Source: JAEZHK01 sp040768845
GTDB lineage: Bacteria > Bacillota > Clostridia > Christensenellales > Aristaeellaceae
Length of the DNA stretch: 64,000 nt
Assembly (NCBI GenBank): GCA_040768845.1
Contig: JAXGME010000008.1
Span: 1-64,000, forward strand
Reading direction: 5' to 3'
The notes under the pieces were generated by a model, which worked only from the letters and a program-made list of their open reading frames with translations, did not search any database and was not told where the DNA came from. This document shows, one piece after another, positions 8,632 to 16,959 of the stretch; the first letter of the stretch is position 1; every line of letters begins with the position of its first letter. The position numbers and the translations under genes were made by a program.

Positions 8632-8678
8632 ATATTCTATCAAATAATCTAATCCGGTTCATCCCCGCCCGCGCGGGG
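8632..8678 (-). ncRNA. Candidate CreR-like regulatory crRNA: pseudo-repeat plus short pseudo-spacer
   Basis: The pseudo-repeat (8655-8678) begins immediately after the cas6e stop codon. It folds as CCCCGC/GCGGGG with loop GCGG and ends ATGAACCG, identical to the array's handle; compared with array repeats, the stem keeps pairing through compensatory changes. The following sequence, GATTAGATTATTTGATA and a few more bases, matches cas3 DNA at 13258-13242 except at guide position 6, and diverges from position 18. Cas6e processing would give a guide of about 20-24 nt, too short for target cleavage but able to bind. This is the layout of CreR/CreA-type guides that repress cas genes in other CRISPR types. 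An alternative is that the AT-rich stretch is merely a weak promoter (ATGAAC-N17-TAGAAT) for cas1. Confidence 0.5.
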
Positions 8679-9308
8679 TCATGGTCGTGCAAGCATCATA
8701 AGCCCAAGTCCATAGGCCTTTCCGGCGCCGATTCCCCGGGTATACCCTTTCCAGAACAAGGAGGCATCCCGGATGGCCAAAACCCCCGTAAACTCCACGG
8801 CGCGGTAAACAACGCCGGCAGTTCCCTTCTTTCCGAACACATCCACGGGTAGCGCCGCCTCCCAAGCGCCGAGCAGCGTAAAACCGTACTTCTCACCCTG
8901 CCTGGCGAGCCAATCATCGCGCTCCTCTCGTGTGCGCAAAAACACGCGTCGGCTGTTTTTTCCGCCGTTGGCAATCTTTTTTGTAGGGGCGGCCAGCAGG
9001 GAAAACCCCAGCGTCCGCCCTTCGACAAAAACCTCCCGCAGCGCGGATATGTCCCGAACATCCTCCGCGGCATAGCCGCTCCGGGCAAGCTTTTCCCAAT
9101 CCGGCCGATTCCGGCTCATGACGAGAAGATACCGGCCGTACTTTTCCTGAATAAGGCGGTAGAGGACGCTTTCCTCCATGCGCGGCATGGCGCTTCCCTC
9201 CGCAATCTCAAACGCCCGCATCAGGTTGCGGTGCATATCGTTGCAATTGAAAATTGCCTGCCGCGCGCTGGGATTTCCGATGTCAAGCCGTACCTTGCTC
9301 AGGAACAT
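8679..9308 (-). CDS. cas6e: crRNA-processing endoribonuclease Cas6e (CasE/Cse3)
   Basis: A 209-residue protein that cuts the repeat hairpin and stays bound to the crRNA 3' end as part of Cascade. It starts MFLSKVRLDIGNPSARQA, and the histidine at position 26 (NDMHRNLMRAF) coincides with the catalytic His26 of E. coli Cse3. C-terminal glycine-rich segment (YTRGIGAGKAYGLGLMML) is the usual RNA-binding G-loop. ATG 9308 is chosen because GGGGGAGG lies 7 nt upstream; a GTG at 9314 is less well placed. It overlaps cas5e by about 10 nt. A repeat-like hairpin follows its stop directly, so the enzyme may cut its own mRNA there. Confidence 0.95.
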   Translation of the reverse strand: MFLSKVRLDIGNPSARQAIFNCNDMHRNLMRAFEIAEGSAMPRMEESVLYRLIQEKYGRYLLVMSRNRPDWEKLARSGYAAEDVRDISALREVFVEGRTLGFSLLAAPTKKIANGGKNSRRVFLRTREERDDWLARQGEKYGFTLLGAWEAALPVDVFGKKGTAGVVYRAVEFTGVLAIRDASLFWKGYTRGIGAGKAYGLGLMMLARP

Positions 9309-9985
9309 GGGCACACCTCCCCCGTTCGGATGCCGATTAATCTGACACGCCGGGCGCGGTACAGATCGCGGGATCCATCGATCACTTCATCCGCCCGAAT
9401 CCGCTCGCTCCAGGAAGGCGCTTCGCCTTCCCCGCACTCAATCTCCGCCTGCAGCACATCCAAAGCGCCGGCATCTTTACGATCCACGGGGTATTTCCGA
9501 ACGGCCGTTTCCAGATCCGGATATTCGACCACGCGGGGCGTCAGCGGAACGGCGGGCGGGCAGTTCTTCCTGCCCAAAAACGGAATCCACCTGGGATGCA
9601 GCATTGCCCGGACGCACACATCCAGCGTTTCCCATTCCCCCGCCATAAACACCTGAAAGGCCGCGTCCTGCAAATACTGCCGAGGCGTCAGAATCGTGTC
9701 TCCCGGGCGCTTTTTCCCTTGGGCGTTCAGAAGCACGCCGCCGGTTCCCTGAACGGTATGGTAATCCGTCAGGACGCGCCCCGGGCGGTCGCCGCGCACC
9801 GCAACGCGGAGAGAACGGCTCAATGCCCCCAGACGTTCATCGCCCCTTGGATAACCCATGCAGCACCCCAAAAGCCCAACCACTCCGGACTTAGTGGGCA
9901 TGAGGGCTGTATCCCGGTGATCCCAGTGGGAATGCTCGCCCCAGCTTTGCAGCGGCCCTTCCAGCCGAAACACAAGCAGCTTCAT
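9299..9985 (-). CDS. cas5e: Cascade subunit Cas5e (CasD)
   Basis: A 228-residue protein with the family's typical opening MKLLVFRLEGPLQSWGEHSHW and the motif KSGVVGLLGCCMGYPRGDE. Cas5e binds the 5' handle of the crRNA and joins Cas8e to the Cas7 backbone. The start is ATG 9985 (GGGGGAG at about -6), not the longer frame from 10021. The gene begins 14 nt downstream of cas7e and overlaps cas6e, so it belongs to one polycistron. Confidence 0.95.
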   Translation of the reverse strand: MKLLVFRLEGPLQSWGEHSHWDHRDTALMPTKSGVVGLLGCCMGYPRGDERLGALSRSLRVAVRGDRPGRVLTDYHTVQGTGGVLLNAQGKKRPGDTILTPRQYLQDAAFQVFMAGEWETLDVCVRAMLHPRWIPFLGRKNCPPAVPLTPRVVEYPDLETAVRKYPVDRKDAGALDVLQAEIECGEGEAPSWSERIRADEVIDGSRDLYRARRVRLIGIRTGEVCPCS

Positions 9986-9999
9986 CGCGCTCCCCCTTA

Positions 10000-11121
10000 T
10001 CACTCTACCCAGGACGCGCACGCTTCCGCGAGCGCATCAAAGCGGTCAAACTTCCGCCCCTTGGACAGGACGCTGTCCGGAAAGCGCGGCGCGAAGTAGA
10101 CGCGATCCCGAATGGGCAGCGCATACGCGGCGTCCATCAGTTCCACTTCCCGGAGCAGCTTCTCTACGCTGTCCCGCACGATATGCGGCTGGCTTTTCCA
10201 CGTTTCCACCGGCTCGGCAAAGGCGTTTACATAGCTCAGGGGAACCTTGTCCGCCTTGCATTCCAGCATGATGAGGTCGGGAAACACATGCCCGGCGAAC
10301 GTGTTCTGCTTCCCGGATGGATTGAAAAACGCCATCGTGCGGATCAGCGCCGGCAGTATGTCCCGCACCAGCGCATCCCGGTTTTCCGCCTTCGCCAGGT
10401 TTTCCCGCAGCACGTCCAGATCCAGCGCGGCGTAGGAATAGTAGCAGCAGCTGTTGAAATCTATGTCGCCGACCATGCCCGCGCCGCTTTCATCCCGCTC
10501 GTTGAGAAGATCATCCACGGCGGTGAAATAGTCGCTCTCCCGGTTGACGGGATGGGTGGAAATGGCGTGCGCCACCTGAAGGGATGCGTCCACATCCGCC
10601 AGATATTCGCTGGTGACCATCCGCCCAAATAGCGCAATATCCAGGGAGACGGGCCGCTTTGCCACGGCTTCTTTCAGGCCGGGCATCTCCTTCAGGCTCT
10701 TTTTCTCAAGCTTTGCGGCGGTCATCCCCTCCGCCGAAAGCGCCTTGAGCGCTTCCGCGATGGCGTCCAGCTCCTCCGGCGAGTAGATCACAATCTGAGA
10801 TGTAAACAGCCCCTCCTTATTGAGCTTTTCATCCCTATTCGCAAACCCGGTCAGCTTCCGGGCAAACGCCCCGGCCAAATCCGCATCCACGCCGGCGCCT
10901 TCCAGCCGCTTGGCGATCATTTCCGGCATCCAGCGGGTGCGGTATCCGTAGCTGCCCAGCGCCCGAAATGCTTCGGATGTGCGCCATGCGCGCTTCAAGC
11001 ACTGGCTGGAGATCCGCCCCCTCTGCACGCCGCCGAAAAAGCAGTTCTTCGGCGCGCCCGTGTCATCCCGGTTGAGGTTCACCGGCGGATAGTTCTTCAG
11101 CATGTGAAACTCGATCATCAT
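10000..11121 (-). CDS. cas7e: Cascade backbone subunit Cas7e (CasC)
   Basis: A 373-residue RAMP protein; several copies line the crRNA spacer and impose the 6-nt periodicity in which every sixth base is flipped out. Family marks are the start IEFHMLKNYPPVNLNRDDTGAPKN, GGVQRGRISSQCLKRAWR, and HPVNRESDYFTAVDDL plus DIDFNSCCYYSY in the middle. Its first four bases overlap the cse2 stop (ATGA). Length is normal for the family. Confidence 0.96.
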   Translation of the reverse strand: MMIEFHMLKNYPPVNLNRDDTGAPKNCFFGGVQRGRISSQCLKRAWRTSEAFRALGSYGYRTRWMPEMIAKRLEGAGVDADLAGAFARKLTGFANRDEKLNKEGLFTSQIVIYSPEELDAIAEALKALSAEGMTAAKLEKKSLKEMPGLKEAVAKRPVSLDIALFGRMVTSEYLADVDASLQVAHAISTHPVNRESDYFTAVDDLLNERDESGAGMVGDIDFNSCCYYSYAALDLDVLRENLAKAENRDALVRDILPALIRTMAFFNPSGKQNTFAGHVFPDLIMLECKADKVPLSYVNAFAEPVETWKSQPHIVRDSVEKLLREVELMDAAYALPIRDRVYFAPRFPDSVLSKGRKFDRFDALAEACASWVE

Positions 11122-11636
11122 TTGGATTCGCCCTCCTTTTTCTCATCCGCGACGCCCGCAAAAATCGTACCAATCCACTTGCGCTGCACCCAGCGCTTCT
11201 CGCTGTTCCAGCCCTTCATCTCCCGGGCGAGCATCTGAAAATCCGGCATCCACTCGGGTTGGACGTTTCGGACGATGCGCGCGATGTTGCAGATCTTCCC
11301 CAGAAGGAATCCGTCGTCCGTCCACGCCGTGTCCAGCGCCCCCCGCGTCCGCTTCAGAAGGCCCTCGTTTTCCGCGTCCTTTTCCCGCACCCCGATCATA
11401 TCCCGCAGAATCTCTTCCATGGGCCGGATCTTTGGCTCGTCCGATTTGCGCCAGAGCATCTGCATGCACAGTGCCGCAAACGCATACTCTTCTCCCCTGC
11501 CGCTGCCGCGACGCGCTTTGTAAAAGGCCATCCAAGCGCCCATGTCCGCCCGGTTCATCATGACTCCGGCGCACCGCCGAAGCGCCGCGCGCTCGCCGGT
11601 GTTTAAAACCGAATCATCCCAAGTACTCTCACTCAA
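11118..11636 (-). CDS. cse2: Cascade small subunit Cse2 (CasB)
   Basis: A 172-residue, mostly helical protein (GERAALRRCAGVMMNRADMGAW ...), equal in size and place to Cse2. Two copies normally stabilise the R-loop by holding the displaced DNA strand. It overlaps cas8e and cas7e by 4 nt each, showing tight coupling. Sequence conservation in this family is low, so the call rests on operon position, length and the N-terminal pattern. Confidence 0.9.
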   Translation of the reverse strand: MSESTWDDSVLNTGERAALRRCAGVMMNRADMGAWMAFYKARRGSGRGEEYAFAALCMQMLWRKSDEPKIRPMEEILRDMIGVREKDAENEGLLKRTRGALDTAWTDDGFLLGKICNIARIVRNVQPEWMPDFQMLAREMKGWNSEKRWVQRKWIGTIFAGVADEKKEGESK

Positions 11637-13111
11637 ACCTCCTCACGCCCCTTTCTTTGCTTATAGAACCATCCCAACACAATCCGCTCGATTTGTGCCT
11701 GCCGGATCAATCCCTCCGCGTCTGTCCCGCCCCGCCTGACCACCGCGTCCAGCGCCGCCCGCAGGTTCCCGGCTACCGCCTCGTCCACGCGGGCGCGAAG
11801 CGCGGCCAATCGTTCCGACACGGCGCCTTCCCGCTCGATCTCCGTCATTTCGGAGAGATACGCGCCGAACAGAAAGTCGTGTGCCCCTTTCAGGAATGTC
11901 TCCTGCGCCTGCCGCGCGATGTCCTTCGGCATCCGCGCGGCCACCGCCCTGGTCAGTACGCGCTGGGCATCCTCCAGAAAAGCCAGATCCCGTACAAAGC
12001 GCACCGCGCAGCCCTCGTTTCTGAGAAGCCCTGCGGGCATGGACAGCTGCTCCCGCACGGCGCCGAGGATGGAGGCCTGACTTGTGATCAGCCCGGTGAG
12101 GGATACATTCAGCCGCTCCCGCTCCGACCGATCCGCAATCTCCATATATTCCGTTATGACAGGGGGCCGGCATTCCGCATCCCGGCTGACCAACGTGCCG
12201 GCATCCCGCCATAGGGCGCGCCCCAATTCCGGCTTCAAATTGGCAAAGCTCCCATCTTTTTTCTGAAACCGGGGAACGTGGGGATCCCTCCAAAGCCCGT
12301 TGCCCAGAAAATTGTGCCCCTGCTGAAAACATACGCGCTCCACAAGCTCCGTCTCCGGGTTTTGCTTCAACGTGAGCCGCCGGGGGCGCCATGTAAAAGC
12401 CTGAAGAAGCGAAACATTGTGGAACAGCTTCTTGGGCGTAACCGTCTCGTCCGTGCGCCATGGCACCTCGCCCCGGCCGTAGGAAATGCCCTGCGCCTCG
12501 CACTCCTCCACGGACAGGCTATTTTTGACGATGGTCTCGAACAGGTTTTCTCCCTCCAGAAGCGCATAGGCAGGTGGCGTATTGTTAATTCCACTCGGAA
12601 AAGCCTGCGCCCCCGCCGTGGAAAAAAGGTATGTCACAAGCATGCCCTGCAGGGCCATGGACGGGGTCAGCGCGTGTTCATCTTCCATTAAGTGAATGAA
12701 AAATATGGAATTATTGCCTGATGCGAACTCGGGAATGAGCACACTGACGGGTTTCTCCGCCCTGGCGTCCAGCTTCGGATCATAGGCGCATTGCAGAAAG
12801 GGGCGCACCGGGTCGAACAGCTCGAAGCGGGGGCCATCCTTTTCACATAGGGCAGCATACGTTTCCAGTACACGCGGGTCAAACCGCCCGGCATCCAAAA
12901 GATCGGCGCGGTCATACCGCGTCCCCGGCGCGTAAGCGTCCATGAATACGACCATGATCAGTCTAAGGAGCGCAAGCCGCGATTGATCGCTGTATGCGGC
13001 AATGTCGCGCATCTCGTGTGCCCGGGAAAAAATTTCCGCAACGGAGCACATCCGCCGTCCCCCCTCCGGAAACACAACGGGAATCAGTCCATCCCACATC
13101 ACTGAGTACAT
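11633..13111 (-). CDS. cas8e: Cascade large subunit Cas8e (Cse1/CasA)
   Basis: About 492 residues. Cas8e recognises the PAM and recruits Cas3. The start MYSVMWDGLIPVVFPEGG corresponds to the usual LLxDPWIPV opening; the FPSGINNTPPAYALLEGENLFETIV region and the C-terminal helical bundle follow. ATG 13111 has GGAGG at -10 and is preferred to the in-frame ATG 13132. The gene overlaps the end of cas3 by 13 nt. The predicted target of the pseudo-crRNA (13242-13258) lies about 130 nt upstream, which would make cas8e and the other Cascade genes the repressed unit. Confidence 0.94.
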   Translation of the reverse strand: MYSVMWDGLIPVVFPEGGRRMCSVAEIFSRAHEMRDIAAYSDQSRLALLRLIMVVFMDAYAPGTRYDRADLLDAGRFDPRVLETYAALCEKDGPRFELFDPVRPFLQCAYDPKLDARAEKPVSVLIPEFASGNNSIFFIHLMEDEHALTPSMALQGMLVTYLFSTAGAQAFPSGINNTPPAYALLEGENLFETIVKNSLSVEECEAQGISYGRGEVPWRTDETVTPKKLFHNVSLLQAFTWRPRRLTLKQNPETELVERVCFQQGHNFLGNGLWRDPHVPRFQKKDGSFANLKPELGRALWRDAGTLVSRDAECRPPVITEYMEIADRSERERLNVSLTGLITSQASILGAVREQLSMPAGLLRNEGCAVRFVRDLAFLEDAQRVLTRAVAARMPKDIARQAQETFLKGAHDFLFGAYLSEMTEIEREGAVSERLAALRARVDEAVAGNLRAALDAVVRRGGTDAEGLIRQAQIERIVLGWFYKQRKGREEV

Positions 13112-15729
13112 GACGCACCAACCTCCATCCAAATCCCCAATTCGTCATCCACATGAAGGGTCATTTGCCCGATGCGGGCGATTCCGTCCGTGACGCGGAC
13201 CGGAAGACATCCGTTTAATCTGCTTAAGTTCATGTTTTTATTATCAAATAATTTAATCCTTTTGCTTACCTCTTCACGTGTGATTTTACCGCATCTTTCA
13301 ATAATATGCAACTGAATAGAACAAATATTTTCATAAATTTTACGCACGCACTCCGCCGATACGCTTTCCATCTGCACCGCCTCAAAAAGTGCGTCATCCA
13401 GAAACGCCACGCGCACGCTGTCGGATTGCCAGCGCGTTTTCGCGCCCCTGACAATCCGAAATTCCGCATCCTCATCCGGACGGGAAAACTTTCCGGCTGC
13501 GGCGGCGGACGCGGCGGCAAAGAACCGATCGGCGCGCGGCGGCGGGAACAAAACCGCGTCCGCGGCAATTTCCTGCACGTCCTTTTCCGTCATCCACTTG
13601 ACATAGGCCTCAACCCGGTCATCGGACAATCCGTCGTACACCCAATCGATCCGCGGGCGCACGTCCTCCGGAACCCAAAACTTGGCCATTTCCGGCAGCA
13701 GTTGCTCCGTGCGGGAGAGGATATACGGATCATATACATAGCCCGTCTTGCCATATCGCTTTTCCAAGGGTGTGTCGGAATCCCCCGGCGTGAGCACCTC
13801 AATGAGGGGCCCTGTGAATCCGGATGGCCTCGTCCGCCATCGGTGCCGGTGCACACGGCCCGCCCTCTGGATCAGAAGATCCACCGGCGCAAGCTCCGTC
13901 ATCATGCCGTCAAAGTCCACATCCAGGCTCTGTTCCACCACCTGTGTGCATACAAGAATCGCCCGTTCCGGACGCTCCCCCGCGTTTTTCCCGAATCTTC
14001 TAACGCACGTTTTCTCAATCTGCCGCCGCCGCCCGCTCAAAAAGCGGGCGTGAAAGAGCATGACATCCTGAAACCCTTCCGCCTTGATCGCGCGGTACAC
14101 GGCCTGCGCCTTATCGACGGTATTGAGAAGCACGCACAGACACCCGCCGTTTTCCACCCGGCGCACGGCGTGCCGGGCGATTGCCCGCGCGTCCTCCATG
14201 GCCGGAAGTACGCCAAACAAAAAGCGCGTTTTCATGTACACGCCGTTGACGGGCGTCTGCACTATCTGTCCATCCGGATCGACCTGGGTAACGAGGGGGT
14301 ACGCGTTGGACAACACCGTTTCGGCGCCCGCGCCAAAGCAGGCAAGGTAACGCTCCTTCTGTGATTTCTGAAGGGTCGCGGAAAGAAGTATGACGGGGAT
14401 TTTCAGCGCGCGGCACCAGAAAAGCAGCCGCTCGATGATCTCGCTCATATAGGCGTCGTAGGCGTGAATCTCGTCTATAATGAGCACCTTGCCCATCAGC
14501 CCGGTCAACCGCAGAAGCCCGTATTTTTGAAAAACTACCGCGGCCATGGCCTGATCGACGGTGCCCACCGCATTTTCCGAAAGCAGCCCCTTGCGCAGGG
14601 GCGCGAGCCATTGTGCCGCATAGTGCGCGTCGCCGTCGTCGGAACGGTCGAGGTGGAAATCATTTTCCTTTGGCGCCTGCGCGTCATACATCCATGCAAG
14701 GCTGTGCAAAAGCCGCACATGGTGCGCCCCCGGAATGCCGCCCAGCATCCCGCGGACGCGTTCATACATCTGATTGCCGGTCGCGGCGGTGGGTAGTGCC
14801 ATGTAGATGCCCCGCAGATTGCCCTCGGCGCGCAAAACTTCAGCCATGTAAAGCGCCGCTTCCGACTTCCCTTCGCCCATGGGCGCTTCGATAATCGTCA
14901 ATAGCGCCCGCCGTGCCGCAACTTCGGCGCACGCAGTCTGTACGGGACGCATACGGGAAGCGGAAATCTCCGGCCAGAGATCCGAGAACCGATCAACCTT
15001 CGGGAAAAGTGTCTCCTCCGTCAGGCCGAATGAACGAAGCGTCTCTTCTGCCCTCGCCCGCGCCAGCTTGAAATAGGCCGCGTCGCCGCCCGCGTCCGGC
15101 AGATCGTCAAACGCCTGGGAAGAAGCCGCCCAATCGCACAGGATTACCAGGCCCGTGAGCGAAACGCCCAACGCATCCTGATGGGAAACCTTCAGTACGG
15201 GCAAATCGGGGCAGAACACCGCGCGCATCCGCGCTTCCAGCCGATTCTGTACCGCCTCCCAGGCCGGCGGCGTTTGATCGATCCCCGCGTCCGCCCGCTT
15301 CCCCTGATGATGCAGTTTCAATACCGCCGAAAGAGTGTCCCGCGTCCTTCTGTCAAACAGACCCGCATCTTTCCAAATGCGCTTAACCGCCCAGCCGCTT
15401 TCCGTTTCATGGCGAAAACGCAGCCCCTCCGAGGGCGGAAAATATCTGGCTCTGAGTTCAGATGGTATCAAATTATAAATGGAAGGACAGCTGCTTACAA
15501 AATATGGAAATGCCTTCCCAATGTCATGAAGCGATGTCAGATAGGCACAAAAGCGCACCGCATCCTCCCGGGAGCAGCCCAAAAGATCCGCAAGTTTCCC
15601 GAGCATCCCCGCCATGGATGCGCTGGACAGATACGCCGCGCAGCACGCGCCCGCGTCAATCATATGGGCGCGCAAACTCTTGTAGGGCTCGCTCTTTCCC
15701 CACAGGTATGTATCCAACTGTTGATTCAT
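13099..15729 (-). CDS. cas3: CRISPR-associated helicase/nuclease Cas3 (HD plus DExH)
   Basis: An 876-residue fusion of an HD nuclease and an SF2 helicase, which degrades the DNA strand exposed by Cascade. The HD motif is at about residues 68-69 (SLHDIGKAFPYF), with further histidines at 139-140 (LKLHHQG). Walker A is APMGEGKSEAAL (281-292), Walker B DEIH (418-421), motif III SAT (449-451), and motif VI QRAGRVHRHRW. Length fits single-chain I-E Cas3. It is the first gene of the operon, behind a near-consensus promoter. The last 150 nt or so are AT-rich and hold a predicted promoter and the pseudo-crRNA target. Confidence 0.96.
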   Translation of the reverse strand: MNQQLDTYLWGKSEPYKSLRAHMIDAGACCAAYLSSASMAGMLGKLADLLGCSREDAVRFCAYLTSLHDIGKAFPYFVSSCPSIYNLIPSELRARYFPPSEGLRFRHETESGWAVKRIWKDAGLFDRRTRDTLSAVLKLHHQGKRADAGIDQTPPAWEAVQNRLEARMRAVFCPDLPVLKVSHQDALGVSLTGLVILCDWAASSQAFDDLPDAGGDAAYFKLARARAEETLRSFGLTEETLFPKVDRFSDLWPEISASRMRPVQTACAEVAARRALLTIIEAPMGEGKSEAALYMAEVLRAEGNLRGIYMALPTAATGNQMYERVRGMLGGIPGAHHVRLLHSLAWMYDAQAPKENDFHLDRSDDGDAHYAAQWLAPLRKGLLSENAVGTVDQAMAAVVFQKYGLLRLTGLMGKVLIIDEIHAYDAYMSEIIERLLFWCRALKIPVILLSATLQKSQKERYLACFGAGAETVLSNAYPLVTQVDPDGQIVQTPVNGVYMKTRFLFGVLPAMEDARAIARHAVRRVENGGCLCVLLNTVDKAQAVYRAIKAEGFQDVMLFHARFLSGRRRQIEKTCVRRFGKNAGERPERAILVCTQVVEQSLDVDFDGMMTELAPVDLLIQRAGRVHRHRWRTRPSGFTGPLIEVLTPGDSDTPLEKRYGKTGYVYDPYILSRTEQLLPEMAKFWVPEDVRPRIDWVYDGLSDDRVEAYVKWMTEKDVQEIAADAVLFPPPRADRFFAAASAAAAGKFSRPDEDAEFRIVRGAKTRWQSDSVRVAFLDDALFEAVQMESVSAECVRKIYENICSIQLHIIERCGKITREEVSKRIKLFDNKNMNLSRLNGCLPVRVTDGIARIGQMTLHVDDELGIWMEVGASCTQ
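13227..13261 (-). promoter_or_regulatory. Predicted Cascade-binding site for the pseudo-crRNA (AAG PAM plus protospacer-like match)
   Basis: On the minus strand AAG (13261-13259) is followed by GATTAAATTATTTGATA (13258-13242). Against the pseudo-spacer near 8654-8638 this matches at positions 1-5 and 7-17; position 6 differs, and so do 18, 19 and 21. Positions 6 and 18 are among those not read by a type I-E guide. AAG is the canonical I-E PAM in E. coli. The site is inside the cas3 coding region (residues encoding IKLFDNKNM), just downstream of a predicted promoter for cas8e. Confidence 0.5.
13283..13311 (-). promoter_or_regulatory. Possible internal promoter for cas8e and downstream Cascade genes
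   Basis: Within cas3, TTGCAT (13311-13306) and TAAAAT (13288-13283) are spaced by 17 bp in an unusually AT-rich stretch. The start of transcription would be near 13276, about 20 bp upstream of the pseudo-crRNA target. It would allow Cascade to be made separately from Cas3. The match is moderate and only sequence-based. Confidence 0.4.
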
Positions 15730-15767
15730 CGTATCACCCTATATCAGGTGGGCACATCATGCCGCGT

Positions 15768-15796
15768 ATATTATGGCAACACCGCACAATTGTCAA
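15768..15796 (-). promoter_or_regulatory. Near-consensus SigA promoter of the cas operon
   Basis: On the minus strand TTGACA (15796-15791) and TAATAT (15773-15768) are separated by exactly 17 bp. The predicted start is near 15760, some 30 nt before the cas3 ATG, which has an AGGGTGAT binding site. This is one of the strongest promoters in the window, suggesting constitutive expression unless repressed. Confidence 0.75.
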
Positions 15797-15829
15797 TTCT
15801 GCCGGGCGGCGGGTAAGTAAAGGCGTTAT

Positions 15830-16957
15830 CTCTTTTTCATGCGCCCCTTTGGGGCCATAGAGGAACAGAAAATCAGGCTGCCAGAGACGGCCTGTCAGCC
15901 AGTATCAGATTTGCCAGCATAAACCGCATGTTCAGTACCTCAACCCGTTTGGTCAGTCCTCGGTACCGCGTCTTTCGATAGCGGAACAGCCCTTTGACGA
16001 CTGCGAAGACATGCTCCACTTTTGCCCGGACAGAGGACTTCTCGCGCTCACGGCGCTTCAGTTGCCCCCGTGACCATTTCGACCGATTCTTGATTTGGGA
16101 TGGTCGGCGGTTGATCTTGTATCGAATCTTCTTGCCCTGTTTGTTCTTGAGGATGGCGCCCTCGCGCTTTTCCGCGCCGAGATAGCCGCTGTCCCCGTAG
16201 ACGACTTCCTCTTCCCCGGTCAGCAGTTCCGGCATCATCGCTACGTCGCTGACATTGGCTGCGGTCACCTTCACCTTCTGAACCAGCCCGCTGTCCTTGT
16301 CCACGCTGATATGCGCTTTATATCCGAAGTGCCACTGGTTCCCCTTTTTGGTCTGGTGCGCATCCGGATCCCGCTGCTTCTCCCGATTCTTGGTCGAGGA
16401 TGGCACCTCGATCAGCGTCGAGTCCACGATCGACCCCTTTTTGAGGATGAGACCCTTCCTCTGCAGCAGATCCACAACCTGTCCGAACAGCTTCTCCTGC
16501 AGCCCGTTCTTGATCAGTAGGTTGCGGAATCGCCCCAGCGTATCCCCATCGGGAACCTGGTTGCTCGAGTCCACACCACAGAACTCCGAAAATGCGCGGC
16601 TGTCTATGGCCTCCGTCACCGTCGCCATGTCAGACAGGTTGTACAGATTCTGGAGCACATACAGGCGCAGCATCAACTCCAGCGGGTATGGCTGATTGCC
16701 GCGCTCTCCCTTATAATAGCACGGCTTGATCAAACAGAGCCATTCTGCCCACGGAATAATCCGTTCGATCTGTGCCAGAAATTCCTTTTTCTTCGTCCGC
16801 ACCTGGGCGAGCTCATCGTTCAAGGCCGACAGGCTGATTTGCTTGTTCATGCGTTTATTATACTACTTTTTTCGCTCGCAGGCGAGCCCCTTCTGTGCGG
16901 CATTGCCCTTTGGAACAGTTTTTTCGCTTTCTTATCAACAACACTAAGCTAAGGGCG
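15830..16957 (-). mobile_element. IS5-family insertion sequence between cas3 and the prophage (approximate limits)
   Basis: One intact transposase gene with about 40 bp and 100 bp of flanking sequence. It separates the cas promoter region from a primase gene whose 5' part is missing, so it probably inserted into, and helped delete, that phage gene. I could not identify clear terminal inverted repeats by eye. Confidence 0.5.
15873..16850 (-). CDS. IS5-family transposase (325 residues, intact)
   Basis: The N-terminal DUF772-type domain (PWAEWLCLIKPCYYKGERGN ... PLELMLRLYVLQNLYNLSD) precedes a complete DDE core: D143 in GSIVDSTLIEVP, the aspartate in VVYGDSGYLGAEKR, and the glutamate in RAKVEHVFAVVKGLFRYRK. 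It is of the IS5/IS1031 type and differs clearly from the larger transposase at 2357-3790. No frameshift is present, so the element may be active. Confidence 0.88.
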   Translation of the reverse strand: MNKQISLSALNDELAQVRTKKKEFLAQIERIIPWAEWLCLIKPCYYKGERGNQPYPLELMLRLYVLQNLYNLSDMATVTEAIDSRAFSEFCGVDSSNQVPDGDTLGRFRNLLIKNGLQEKLFGQVVDLLQRKGLILKKGSIVDSTLIEVPSSTKNREKQRDPDAHQTKKGNQWHFGYKAHISVDKDSGLVQKVKVTAANVSDVAMMPELLTGEEEVVYGDSGYLGAEKREGAILKNKQGKKIRYKINRRPSQIKNRSKWSRGQLKRREREKSSVRAKVEHVFAVVKGLFRYRKTRYRGLTKRVEVLNMRFMLANLILADRPSLAA

Positions 16958-16959
16958 CG

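Noticed and set aside
8633..8660. The AT-rich part after the pseudo-repeat as an ordinary cas1 promoter
   Set aside because: ATGAAC-N17-TAGAAT is weak at -35. It does not explain the 16-of-17 match to the cas3 site, though it is not excluded and is noted as the main alternative.
8541..8678. A second real CRISPR array between cas6e and cas1
   Set aside because: Only three degenerate copies, one with a lost stem and two with changed 3' ends; better read as a regulatory remnant.
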